Assembly: GCA_030690245.1 (NCBI GenBank)
Contig: JAUYGW010000004.1
Coordinates: 1-19,733 of the forward strand
Length of the DNA stretch: 19,733 nt
Direction: 5' to 3'
DNA from: Gallionella sp.
GTDB taxonomy: Bacteria; Pseudomonadota; Gammaproteobacteria; Burkholderiales; Gallionellaceae
Both the position numbers and the translations under genes were made by a program. The stretch's first letter is position 1. Each line of letters starts with the position of its first letter. The notes beneath the pieces were generated by a model that did not search any database, was not told the origin of the DNA, and saw only the letters and a list, made by a program, of their open reading frames with translations. Positions 1 to 6,726 of this stretch are shown piece after piece.

Positions 1-1
1 G

Positions 2-925
2 CTGACCGAGGGCAAGCCGAAACTGACCTCGGTCGTTCCGCTGGACGGATTCGACGCAGGTGTAGTGCTGTGGCTGGGTGCCAGCCTGGAGCGCGCCAGC
101 GAACACCCGCTGGCGGCGGCCATCGTCAATGGCGCGCAGGAAAAAGGCATCACACTCACGGCGGTGAGCGAGTTCCGCTCGATCACCGGCAAGGGCGTGA
201 CGGGTAGCGTCGAAGGTAGAGTGGTCGCGCTGGGCAACCTCAAACTGTTCGAGGAGTTGCAGATAGCTGCGGGCGAATTGCCCGCACGCGCCGAGGTGTT
301 GCGCGGCGACGGCCAGACGGTGATGCTGCTCGCGATCGACGGCAAGGCGGCGGGATTGATCGGCGTGGCCGACCCGGTCAAGGCGTCCACGGCGGAAGCG
401 ATCCGCGCGCTGCACGAGGAAGGCGTGCAGGTGATCATGCTGACCGGAGACAACCGCATCACGGCGGAGGCAGTGGCGAAAAAATTGGGCATCGACCGTA
501 TCGAGGCGGAAGTGCTGCCCGAGCAGAAGGCTTCCATCGTCAAGCAACTGCAGGCGCAGGGGCGCATCGTGGCGATGGCGGGCGACGGCATCAACGACGC
601 GCCGGCGTTGGCGCAGGCGCAGGTCGGCATCGCCATGGGCACCGGCACCGACGTGGCGATGGAAAGCGCGGGCATCACGCTGATCAAGGGCGACCTCACC
701 GGCATCGTGCGCGCCGTGCGTCTGTCGCGAGCGACCATGAAGAACATCCGCCAGAACCTGTTCTTCGCCTTCATCTACAACGCGCTCGGCATTCCGGTCG
801 CGGCGGGCGTGCTTTACCCGGTTTTTGGTTTGTTGCTCTCGCCAATGATCGCCGCCGCCGCGATGAGTTTCAGCTCGGTGTCGGTGATTACGAATGCGCT
901 GCGGCTGCGCCGCACTTCACTTTAA
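2..925 (+). CDS. copA: Cu+-exporting P1B-type ATPase, C-terminal part (cut by window start)
   Basis: This is the back half of a heavy-metal P-type ATPase that pumps Cu+ out of the cytoplasm using ATP. The frame is already open at base 2 with residues LTEG, the tail of the DKTGTLTEG phosphorylation loop, so the catalytic Asp lies just outside the window. Visible in order are the SEHP motif of the nucleotide-binding domain (nt 98-109), MLTGDN (nt 437-454) and the hinge GDGINDAP (nt 581-604). Two C-terminal membrane helices follow, carrying YN near nt 774 and an M-S-F-S-S segment near nt 859. The YN and MxxSS pairs are the usual Cu+ signature of the P1B-1 subgroup, so copper is the likely ion and silver is possible. 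About 307 residues are present. A YHS-domain protein downstream fits a metal-handling locus. The family is near certain and the metal is likely. Confidence 0.95.
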   Translation: MTEGKPKLTSVVPLDGFDAGVVLWLGASLERASEHPLAAAIVNGAQEKGITLTAVSEFRSITGKGVTGSVEGRVVALGNLKLFEELQIAAGELPARAEVLRGDGQTVMLLAIDGKAAGLIGVADPVKASTAEAIRALHEEGVQVIMLTGDNRITAEAVAKKLGIDRIEAEVLPEQKASIVKQLQAQGRIVAMAGDGINDAPALAQAQVGIAMGTGTDVAMESAGITLIKGDLTGIVRAVRLSRATMKNIRQNLFFAFIYNALGIPVAAGVLYPVFGLLLSPMIAAAAMSFSSVSVITNALRLRRTSL

Positions 926-939
926 GGAGACTGCCTGAC

Positions 940-1170
940 TTGGCTGCAAAAACTTTAATCGGCGGTGCATTGTTTGCCGGGTTTTACTTGTTTTTTCTAA
1001 CCGCGCTGGAAATAATGGCTCCAGGCTACATCGCGCGGGCGTGAAATCTTCCGGCGCTCAACGGTGTAATGGTTGGCGCTTTCCCGATCGAAGAGCTATT
1101 GTTCGGCCTTGGTATTGGGGCGTATTGGAGCGGGGTGTATGAGCATCTTGCCTGGCATCACAGCTCTTGA
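940..1170 (+). pseudogene. Lycopene-cyclase-domain-like small membrane protein, interrupted by in-frame TGA
   Basis: This stretch is open in one frame from a TTG at 940, with AAGGAGA at 924-930 overlapping the copA stop, to TGA at 1168-1170. It is broken only by a TGA at 1042-1044. The first part gives a hydrophobic helix (LIGGALFAGFYLFFLTALEI). The second part gives GAFPIEELLFGLGIGAYWSG and then VYEHLAW. The PIEELLF core resembles the small lycopene cyclase/carotenoid-cyclase-like membrane family from memory of that motif. A single change TGG to TGA would restore a Trp in the context RA-W-NL. Other genes here end in TGA, so UGA is a stop in this organism. The position directly behind copA with a good ribosome site suggests it was co-transcribed. 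It may be a recent pseudogene, two short peptides (an ATG at 1069 could restart the second half), or a sequence error. Confidence 0.5.
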
Positions 1171-1220
1171 TTGGCGGGCTGGAATTACGGTGTATTGAAT
1201 TACATTAAAGGAGAGTCATC

Positions 1221-1727
1221 ATGTACGAAATGGTCAAAGACCCAGTTTGCCATATGCAAGTCGCATCTACATCATTTGCCACGGAATACGAAGGCTGCTA
1301 TTACGCATTCTGTTCGGCGCAGTGCCGGGAACGGTTTATGGCGACGCCACACTTATATATCGGCTTTCCCGGGAACCCCGCACCTGCGCAGGAGGGGAAG
1401 AAAGTCATCAAGCGCCGCCACCTGTTGCTGTCGGCACCGCTCGATGCGATGCAGGCGGAGCAGGTAAAGCTCGCATTGCTCGAGATGATGGGGGTGGACG
1501 AGGTCAGCATCGAAGGGGACAAGATCGAAATCCAGTATGACCTCATCCAGGCGACAGCCGAACAGATTGCGGACAGGCTGGCGTCGATCGGAACCGATCT
1601 CGGCGGAGACTGGATGGATCGCCTCAAACTGGCGTTTATCAACAACCTGGAAGAAATCGAGATCAGCAGCCTTCAGGTCGATGGCAGGATGCGTTATCCG
1701 CTAACGAACGGGAATGCGCTCGATTGA
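1221..1727 (+). CDS. YHS-domain metal-binding protein with HMA-like second half
   Basis: This is a 168-residue soluble protein with no signal peptide. Residues 1-45 form a YHS (TRASH-like) domain with VKDPVCHM at the start and FCSAQC then RERF; Cys10, Cys26, Cys31 and Cys35 are candidate metal ligands. Residues about 62-125 look like a beta-alpha-beta-beta-alpha-beta ferredoxin fold as in HMA domains, but the loop that normally carries CxxC reads SAPLDAMQ and has no cysteine. The last 40 residues are unassigned. The start is fixed by AAAGGAGA at 1207-1214, 6 bases before the ATG. YHS domains often accompany copper ATPases, either fused to them or as neighbours, and this gene follows copA, so a role in copper delivery or sensing is the best guess. 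The function is inferred; the YHS domain is clear. Confidence 0.8.
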   Translation: MYEMVKDPVCHMQVASTSFATEYEGCYYAFCSAQCRERFMATPHLYIGFPGNPAPAQEGKKVIKRRHLLLSAPLDAMQAEQVKLALLEMMGVDEVSIEGDKIEIQYDLIQATAEQIADRLASIGTDLGGDWMDRLKLAFINNLEEIEISSLQVDGRMRYPLTNGNALD

Positions 1728-1733
1728 CGGTTT

Positions 1734-1750
1734 GTAGCCCGGTACGGGCT
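1734..1750 (+). repeat. Short GTAG-headed palindrome (REP-like or terminator hairpin)
   Basis: GTAG is followed by AGCCCG, a 3-base loop GTA, and CGGGCT (stem 1736-1741 with 1745-1750). It lies 8 bases after the stop of the YHS gene. The following bases (GTTGGTTTCATC) contain only short T runs, so termination is possible but weak. The same nine bases GTAGCCCGG occur on the opposite strand at 6458-6466, which favours a dispersed REP-type element or its remnant. Confidence 0.4.
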
Positions 1751-1804
1751 GTTGGTTTCATCGGCAAGGCACCATGCGTTTATCCATAAACCGGGGGTTC
1801 AACC

Positions 1805-2155
1805 ATGAAATATGTACCCAGTCTTCCCCCGCCGGTGACCAGTGCGCGAGCCGAGTTGAGAGTGGAGGCGCTGACCGGCATCAAACCGGCCAGGCCGGTC
1901 AAGGCGCGCACCCGACCACCCCCGACCTTGCAGCCGCATGAGCGGCATGTAGCACCTCCCGAGGTCGCCGGGAAAGAGGAGGCCGCCGGGAAGGAAGAGA
2001 AGCGGCACGATCCGCACGTTCACGGGGAGCGCCGGCTTTATTGCCGCCGCCTCGAACGCCTGCCTATGCTGGTCGAGTTGCGCTCTGAAATAGATCGGCG
2101 CCGGCGTAACCAGAGGGCGAGCGATATAGCGGAACATATCGATGTGGAAGTCTAG
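1805..2155 (+). CDS. Small charged hypothetical protein
   Basis: This is a 116-residue protein I do not recognise. It begins MKYVPSLPPP, has a low-complexity middle rich in Pro, Arg, Glu and Lys with a near-repeat VAGKEE/AAGKEE, and ends with an Arg-rich segment (ERRLYCRR, then DRRRRNQR) and a tidy tail DIAEHIDVEV. There is no signal peptide, membrane helix or known motif; a single Cys is present. The codons are consistent with a real gene and the C-terminal end looks conserved in style, but the ribosome site is poor (a G run at 1794-1797 before the ATG). An antisense frame covers the same bases and cannot be excluded, though its protein looks less natural. It sits between the copper module and nnrS, and nothing in the context fixes a role. 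Confidence 0.55.
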   Translation: MKYVPSLPPPVTSARAELRVEALTGIKPARPVKARTRPPPTLQPHERHVAPPEVAGKEEAAGKEEKRHDPHVHGERRLYCRRLERLPMLVELRSEIDRRRRNQRASDIAEHIDVEV

Positions 2156-2278
2156 GGGCTGCCCTATTCCCTGCCGCCTTCCAGCTTGCAAAAGTTGCGC
2201 TTCAAGGTTGAATCAGCGAAAATTCGGCAAGTAAGTCTGGATCAAATCCGTCTTTGGCAAACCGCCGCATCAAACCGC

Positions 2279-2305
2279 GCAGGCGCGCGGCCTGCAATAT
2301 TTCAT
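2279..2305 (+). terminator. Possible intrinsic terminator before nnrS
   Basis: GCAGGC (2279-2284), a five-base loop GCGCG and GCCTGC (2290-2295) make a GC-rich stem followed by AATATTTCATTTC, a broken T-rich stretch. It could end transcription from the copper module. The uridine tract is imperfect, so this is tentative. Confidence 0.3.
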
Positions 2306-2339
2306 TTCATCCATCTGGCACAGCCGCTTCATACAAATC

Positions 2340-3569
2340 ATGACAATTTCAGAACAGTGGCATACCTTTACCGCAGCACCCCACCGCGTCATGTTCCTGG
2401 GAGGCGCGCTGCAATCCATCGCCGTGATGTTGTGGCTGCTCGTGGAAATGGCGACACGCTATGGCGTAGCCGGCTACCCGATGGACTGGCCTGTTTTGCC
2501 CGGCGCCGTACATGGCTACCTGATGATTTTTGGCCTGTTTCCGTTTTTCATTTTCGGTTTCCTGATGACCACTTACCCGCGCTGGATGAACGGCAAGGAA
2601 ATCCCGGCGCGGCGATATGTGCCCGCCTTTGTGCTGCTCATGCTGGGGACTGGCGGGTTTTATGCCGGGCTGATGACGAATCGCATCGTGCTGCTGGTTG
2701 CTGTTTTTGCCACGCTGGCCGGTTGGGGGGTGGCGCTGTACGCGCTGTTGCGCGTATTGCTCGAATCGCAGCATCCGGATAAGCGCCACCCGCAAATGAT
2801 TTTTATCGCGCTGAGCATGGGCTGGTGCAGCCTGGCTGCCTATCTGGTCTGGCTAGGGAGCGACAATGCGGCCTGGCTGCGCTTCGCCCTGCAAGGCGGG
2901 CTGTGGTTTTTCCTGCTGCCGGTATTCGCCAGCGTCGGTCACCGCATGATCCCCTTCTTCACCAGCACTGCGCTGCCGCAGCACCTCGTGACGCGCCCGC
3001 AATGGGCATGGTGGACCATGCTGGCGGCCAGCGTGACGCACGGCCTGCTTCAGCTCGCCGATGCCGCTGCATGGCTATGGGTAAGCGACGCGCCGCTGGC
3101 TGCTGCGGCTTTCTATTTGACCTATGTCTGGGGACTGCGCCGCAGCCTGAGCATCACGATGCTCGGCGTGCTGCATATCGGCTTTGCCTGGATAGGTGTT
3201 GCCATGCTGCTGTCCGCCGTGCAAAGCCTGGTGCCATTCTTCAGCCACGGCACGATGTTCATCTGGGGGCTTGCGCCGCTGCACGCGCTGACCATCGGTT
3301 GTTTTACGACGCTGCTGATCGGCATGGGCACACGCGTCACGCTGGGGCATTCCGGCCTGCCGATGCAGGCGGATACCAAGGTCAAGCTGATGTTTACCGG
3401 AATCCAGCTCGCCGCATTGCTGCGCGTGCTGGCGGACATGCTCCCGGCGCAGGCCATGCACTGGCTGTATTTTGCCGCGGCTGCGGCCTGGCTGGCGTGT
3501 TTTGTGCCGTGGGCGTCACGCTATCTGCCGATCTACTGGCGGCCGCGTGCGGATGGGAAGGCCGGTTAG
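2340..3569 (+). CDS. nnrS: NnrS family haem- and copper-binding membrane protein
   Basis: This 409-residue polytopic membrane protein has about 12 hydrophobic helices. Family marks visible are AAPHRVMFLGGALQ at the N-terminus, PGAVHGYLMIFGLFPFFIFG, GHRMIPFFTS in the middle, and PLHALTIGCF followed by GTRVTLGHSG near the C-terminus. The His residues in these blocks are candidate haem/copper ligands. NnrS proteins are found with denitrification genes and in characterised bacteria protect against nitrosative stress; they are controlled by NO- or oxygen-responsive regulators of the NnrR/FNR/NsrR type. Here the gene precedes narXL in the same direction, separated by about 236 bases. No NO-generating nitrite reductase is in the window, so the protein probably deals with NO formed as a by-product of nitrite accumulation or encoded elsewhere. 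The start ATG lacks a strong ribosome site but matches the family N-terminus. Confidence 0.93.
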   Translation: MTISEQWHTFTAAPHRVMFLGGALQSIAVMLWLLVEMATRYGVAGYPMDWPVLPGAVHGYLMIFGLFPFFIFGFLMTTYPRWMNGKEIPARRYVPAFVLLMLGTGGFYAGLMTNRIVLLVAVFATLAGWGVALYALLRVLLESQHPDKRHPQMIFIALSMGWCSLAAYLVWLGSDNAAWLRFALQGGLWFFLLPVFASVGHRMIPFFTSTALPQHLVTRPQWAWWTMLAASVTHGLLQLADAAAWLWVSDAPLAAAAFYLTYVWGLRRSLSITMLGVLHIGFAWIGVAMLLSAVQSLVPFFSHGTMFIWGLAPLHALTIGCFTTLLIGMGTRVTLGHSGLPMQADTKVKLMFTGIQLAALLRVLADMLPAQAMHWLYFAAAAAWLACFVPWASRYLPIYWRPRADGKAG

Positions 3570-3805
3570 CGCGCCTTCACTGATGGAAAAGCCCCGTCGC
3601 TTGCGCAAACGGAATCTTGCCCGCATCATGATGGCCGTTCCTCAATCTTTGCAGAACAGACTGCCTGAAAGCGGCAAATGTTTTTTTCAAGCCTGCATCG
3701 GGCAAAACCGGCTCAATAAACCGCCGATCAGCAATCTGCGCTGCAATTGAGGCTTCCTAACCGGGCAGCGGCAAGCCACTTTACGAAAATCGGCAAGAGA
3801 CTTAC

Positions 3806-5739
3806 ATGGTTGCAGTATTGAAACTTCAGGAAAAAATCACCGGCCTGCTGGTGTTCTATTTTCTCGTTGCGCTGGTCGCCATCGGTTCGACGCTGTATGT
3901 GTCCTGGCGGCTGGAGGGCGCGCGGCGGCGATTAACGATGCCGGCAGCGAGCGCATGCGTTCGTACCACATCGCTTTCCTGCTTGCCCAGCAGGTGCAGC
4001 AACCTTCGGCCGAATTGCGGCGCGATATTGAAGCGAAGGTTGCACAGTTCGAGAAAGTCCTGTCCGACCTTGATCGTGGCGATCCGCGGCGGCCGCTTTC
4101 GCTGCCCAAGGACAAGGAGGTGCGTGCCCAGATGAGCAAATTGCACCAGATCTGGCAGGCCGATATCAATCCTCGTATCCAGCGCATACTCGACACCCCG
4201 CAACGGTCGGAACAGGAAAAATTACTGGCGGAGTACCGGCCCGTCGTGGAAAGTTTCGTCGGCAACATAAACGGCCTGGTGGAAATGGTGGAAACCAGCA
4301 ATGCCCGTGCCACCATGCTGCTGCGCACCTTCCAGATCGGGCTGGTGAGTCTGGCGTTTATCGGCACGGTATTGCTGATGAGCATGTTTTCGCTGATGGT
4401 GGTGCGCCCTGTCAACCGCTTGCGGGAGGGCATCCGGCGCATGAGCAAGGCGGATTTCGGTGTGCGCCTGCAGTTCACCAAACGGGACGAATTCGGCGAG
4501 CTGGCCGAAGGCTTCAACCAGATGGCCGACAAGTTGCAGGATCTTTATGCCACGCTGGAACAGCGGGTGGAAGAAAAATCCCGTAGCGTCGAGATGAAGA
4601 ACCGCGAACTTGCGGCGCTCTACGATGTGGCCGCATTCCTTAATTCTTCGACGGCAACGGAACCCCTGTGCGGTATCGTGCTGGACAAGCTGTCTGCCCT
4701 GATCGGCGCGCGCGACGGTGTGGTGCGGCTGGTCGATGCCAAGGGGGAACAAATGCAAATTGTTGCCTCGCGCGGAGTTTCAAAATCATTCCTCGCCGAG
4801 GAGAATTGTATCGCTGTCGGCAACTGCCTGTGCGGAGAGGTGGCGCGTGACGGCATTGCGGTCAGCTCCGATTTTTCCTTCATGTCGCAACCGATCTCGC
4901 AACCGATGCCGGAGCATGCATGCAAGCGGGACGGCTTTCAGGCGGTGGTGGCGGTTCCGATCCGTTCCAAGCAGCGGGTGATGGGCATGCTCAACCTGTT
5001 CTTCGATACCCCGCGCATCTTGCCGCCGTCGGAAATCCGCCTGCTGGAGTCGGTGGGACAACATCTCGGCATCGCCATCGAAAACCAGCGGCTGGTCGCG
5101 CGTGAAAAGGAAATGGCGGTATCGGAGGAGCGCAACCTGCTGGCGCAGGAGCTGCACGATAGCATCGCCCAGTCGCTCGCCTTCCTGAACATCCAGGTAC
5201 AGCTGTTGCGCAATGACCTGCAACAGGAGCAGACAGCCACCGCGTTGCAGGGGCTGGAGCAGATACGCGAAGGGGTGCAGGAATGCTATGACGATGTGCG
5301 CGAGTTGCTGGTGCATTTCCGCACTCGGGTCGGCAACGCGGATCTGGAAACTGCCGTGCGCAGCGCGCTGGAAAAGTTCGAGGGGCAAACCGGTATTAGC
5401 ACTGTCTTCTCGCATCGCGGATCAGTGCCGGATCTTCCGCCGGAGCATGTGCTGCAGGCGATGCACATCGTGCAGGAATCGCTTTCCAATGTGCGCAAGC
5501 ACGCCAAGGCGAGCCGCGTTGACGTGGAACTCGTCTGTGACGGAGAATGCGCGCTCTATATTAATGACAACGGCATCGGCTTCGATTCCGCGCATGATGC
5601 CGGCGATACTCATGTGGGGCTGAGCATCATGCGCGAGCGGGCGCACCGCATCGGCGCCGAGTTGGTGCTGGAATCGGAACCCGGACAGGGCACGCGGGTG
5701 CGCCTTGTCCTGACACACAGGAGAGACTCTGGAGTATGA
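3806..5739 (+). CDS. narX: Nitrate/nitrite sensor histidine kinase NarX, frame broken near 3920
   Basis: This is the sensor kinase of the NarX-NarL pair. The ATG at 3806 (AAGAGA at 3795-3800) encodes a first membrane helix (ITGLLVFYFLVALVAIG) up to WRLEG. The frame then shifts within the GC-rich run 3917-3930, and the second frame continues AINDAGSERMRSY, the P-box that contacts nitrate/nitrite in NarX. After this come the periplasmic helical sensor, helix 2 (nt ~4336-4404), HAMP, a GAF-like module with a Cys cluster, the HisKA_3 H-box LAQELHDSIAQ (His codon 5155-5157), and an HATPase domain with DNGIGFD and HVGLSIM. The second frame alone is open from ATG 3955 to 5739 (594 residues). Started there, the protein would lack helix 1 and most of the P-box. 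Joined, it would be about 643 residues, near the E. coli NarX length. The TGA overlaps the narL ATG. The family is certain; integrity is doubtful. Confidence 0.9.
3916..3931 (+). other. Frameshift site in narX
   Basis: The upstream frame reads L-E-G then A-R-R-R-L and soon gives unnatural sequence. The downstream frame reads A-A-A-I-N-D-A-G-S. Joining them needs either removal of two bases (one GC unit of the GCGCGCGG run) or addition of one base. The short GC repeat is a plausible slippage or base-calling hotspot. Confidence 0.75.
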
Positions 5740-6389
5740 AACCGATACGCATTTTGATCGTTGATGACCACACGCTGCTGCGCAGCGGCATCAAGCTGGC
5801 CTTGCAGCGGCACGAAGGATTCGAGGTGGTGGGCGAGGCCGGCGACGGGCTGGAAGGCATCAAGCGCGCCAAACAACTCAAGCCTGACGTGGTGCTGCTC
5901 GATCTGCATATGCCCGGCACCAGCGGGCTGGAAGCATTGCGCGTGCTTGTGGAAGATGTGCCGGAAACGCAAGTTGTCATGCTCACCGTTTCGGAAGATG
6001 CCGAAGACCTGCTGGAAACGCTGCGTGCCGGGGCGCGCGGTTACCTGCTGAAAAATATCGATACCGAGTTCCTGCTGGAGTCGATCCGGCGCGCAGCGCA
6101 TGGCGAATCGGTGATGTCACCGCAAATGGCCCACAAGCTGGCCGATTCGCTGCGTGCCCCGCCCAAGGAGAGTGCCGCCGTGGTGGATGTCAATCCGGGC
6201 AAGCTCTCGCCGCGCGAACGGGAAATCATCGTCATGCTCGCCCACGGCGCCAGCAACAAGGAAATCGCGCGCGTGCTCAATCTGTCGGAATCCACCATCA
6301 AGATTCATGTGCAGGGCATCCTGCGCAAGCTCAACATCGCCAAACGCGTACAGGCAGCCGTGTATGCGGTGGCGCATGGCCTTATTTAG
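5736..6389 (+). CDS. narL: Nitrate/nitrite response regulator NarL
   Basis: This is a 217-residue two-component response regulator of the NarL/FixJ class. The receiver domain covers residues 1-120 with the acidic pair DD10-11, phosphoacceptor Asp56 in LLDLHMPG, Thr84 and Lys106. A LuxR-type helix-turn-helix spans about residues 154-209 (LSPREREII, then SNKEIARVLNLSESTIKIHV). It is phosphorylated by NarX and in known systems binds TACYYMT-type heptamers to activate nar operons. The start codon overlaps the narX stop as ATGA, so the two are translationally coupled. The gene is intact, so if narX is truly broken, NarL would depend on residual NarX activity, another sensor, or small phosphodonors. 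The transporters and reductase downstream are its expected targets. I saw no unambiguous paired NarL site upstream of narK. Confidence 0.95.
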   Translation: MKPIRILIVDDHTLLRSGIKLALQRHEGFEVVGEAGDGLEGIKRAKQLKPDVVLLDLHMPGTSGLEALRVLVEDVPETQVVMLTVSEDAEDLLETLRAGARGYLLKNIDTEFLLESIRRAAHGESVMSPQMAHKLADSLRAPPKESAAVVDVNPGKLSPREREIIVMLAHGASNKEIARVLNLSESTIKIHVQGILRKLNIAKRVQAAVYAVAHGLI

Positions 6390-6436
6390 CCCAAGCCGGA
6401 ACAAAGCCCGTGTATCCGGGGATGAAGCCCCGATGT

Positions 6437-6466
6437 CCCGGATTCCGCTATCGCTATCCGGGCTAC
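6437..6466 (-). repeat. REP-like palindrome with GTAG head
   Basis: Read on the minus strand from 6466, this begins GTAG, then CCCGGAT, a loop containing the tandem GCGATAGCG, and ATCCGGG. The seven-base arms are 6437-6443 and 6456-6462. The GTAG tetranucleotide followed by an imperfect palindrome is the layout of REP elements mobilised by RAYT (TnpA-REP) transposases. It follows the narL stop, where it may also help end the narXL message. A neighbouring hairpin (CGGGG 6417-6421 with CCCCG 6428-6432) lies between it and narL. Confidence 0.5.
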
Positions 6467-6565
6467 GAATCTGATAGGGTTTGCCATCATTTTTATCATT
6501 CTCACGCGTAACCAGCCACTTTTACCGGCACGCCATTAATCGCGACGCAGAGCGCACAGGTTTCA

Positions 6566-6586
6566 TTCCCACGCGGAGCATGGGAA
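6566..6586. repeat. Dispersed-type palindrome (TTCCCA...TGGGAA)
   Basis: TTCCCA at 6566-6571 and TGGGAA at 6581-6586 form inverted arms that extend inward through GC/GC with one C-A mismatch around a GGA loop. From memory, similar GTTCCCACGC/GCGTGGGAAC palindromes occur as intergenic repeats in many environmental proteobacteria. Only one copy is in the window, so its repeat status cannot be shown here. Confidence 0.35.
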
Positions 6587-6619
6587 CAGCATCCAATCCG
6601 CAAACCTCCTACCTACCCG

Positions 6620-6635
6620 AAAGAACTAGTTCTTT
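6620..6635. promoter_or_regulatory. 16-bp perfect palindrome upstream of narK1
   Basis: AAAGAACTAGTTCTTT is a perfect 16-base dyad centred on CTAG, 92 bases before the narK1 start, inside the 337-base narL-narK1 gap. Its symmetry suits a dimeric regulator. It does not match the FNR or NarL consensus. A short T run follows, so a weak hairpin is an alternative reading. Confidence 0.35.
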
Positions 6636-6658
6636 TTCCTCGTTTGGCTTGTACTTCA

Positions 6659-6719
6659 GAAGAATGGGCACGCTACCTGTGCAAGCCTATTCTTCAGGCA
6701 TACGTTAACCCCAAAGGGG
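6659..6719 (+). promoter_or_regulatory. Structured narK1 leader: stem-loop plus hairpin masking the ribosome site
   Basis: GAAGAATGGGC (6659-6669) can pair with GCCTATTCTTC (6685-6695) over 11 base pairs with one G-U, enclosing a 15-base loop. Immediately after it, CCCC (6709-6712), loop AAA and GGGG (6716-6719) form a small hairpin that includes the Shine-Dalgarno GGGG of narK1 (GTG at 6727). This could tune translation of the transporter. The structure is read by eye, and no stability was calculated. Confidence 0.4.
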
Positions 6720-6726
6720 AATCACC

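Noticed and set aside
1042..1044. TGA as a recoded Trp or selenocysteine codon
   Set aside because: Several clear genes here end in TGA and no selenocysteine-type context was recognised; mutation or sequence error is simpler.
2232..2245. Possible FNR/NnrR-type box (TAAGT-CTGG-ATCAA) upstream of nnrS
   Set aside because: Only the right half-site matches TTGAT-N4-ATCAA; the left half has two of five bases. No full FNR box was seen by eye upstream of narX, narK1 or narG either.
2186..2782. 198-codon open frame overlapping the start of nnrS
   Set aside because: It is a shadow in another frame of nnrS, whose protein is clearly the real one.
3472..3750. 92-codon open frame overlapping the end of nnrS
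   Set aside because: It starts inside nnrS in another frame, has no ribosome site and shows no recognisable features; the gap before narX is better read as promoter DNA.
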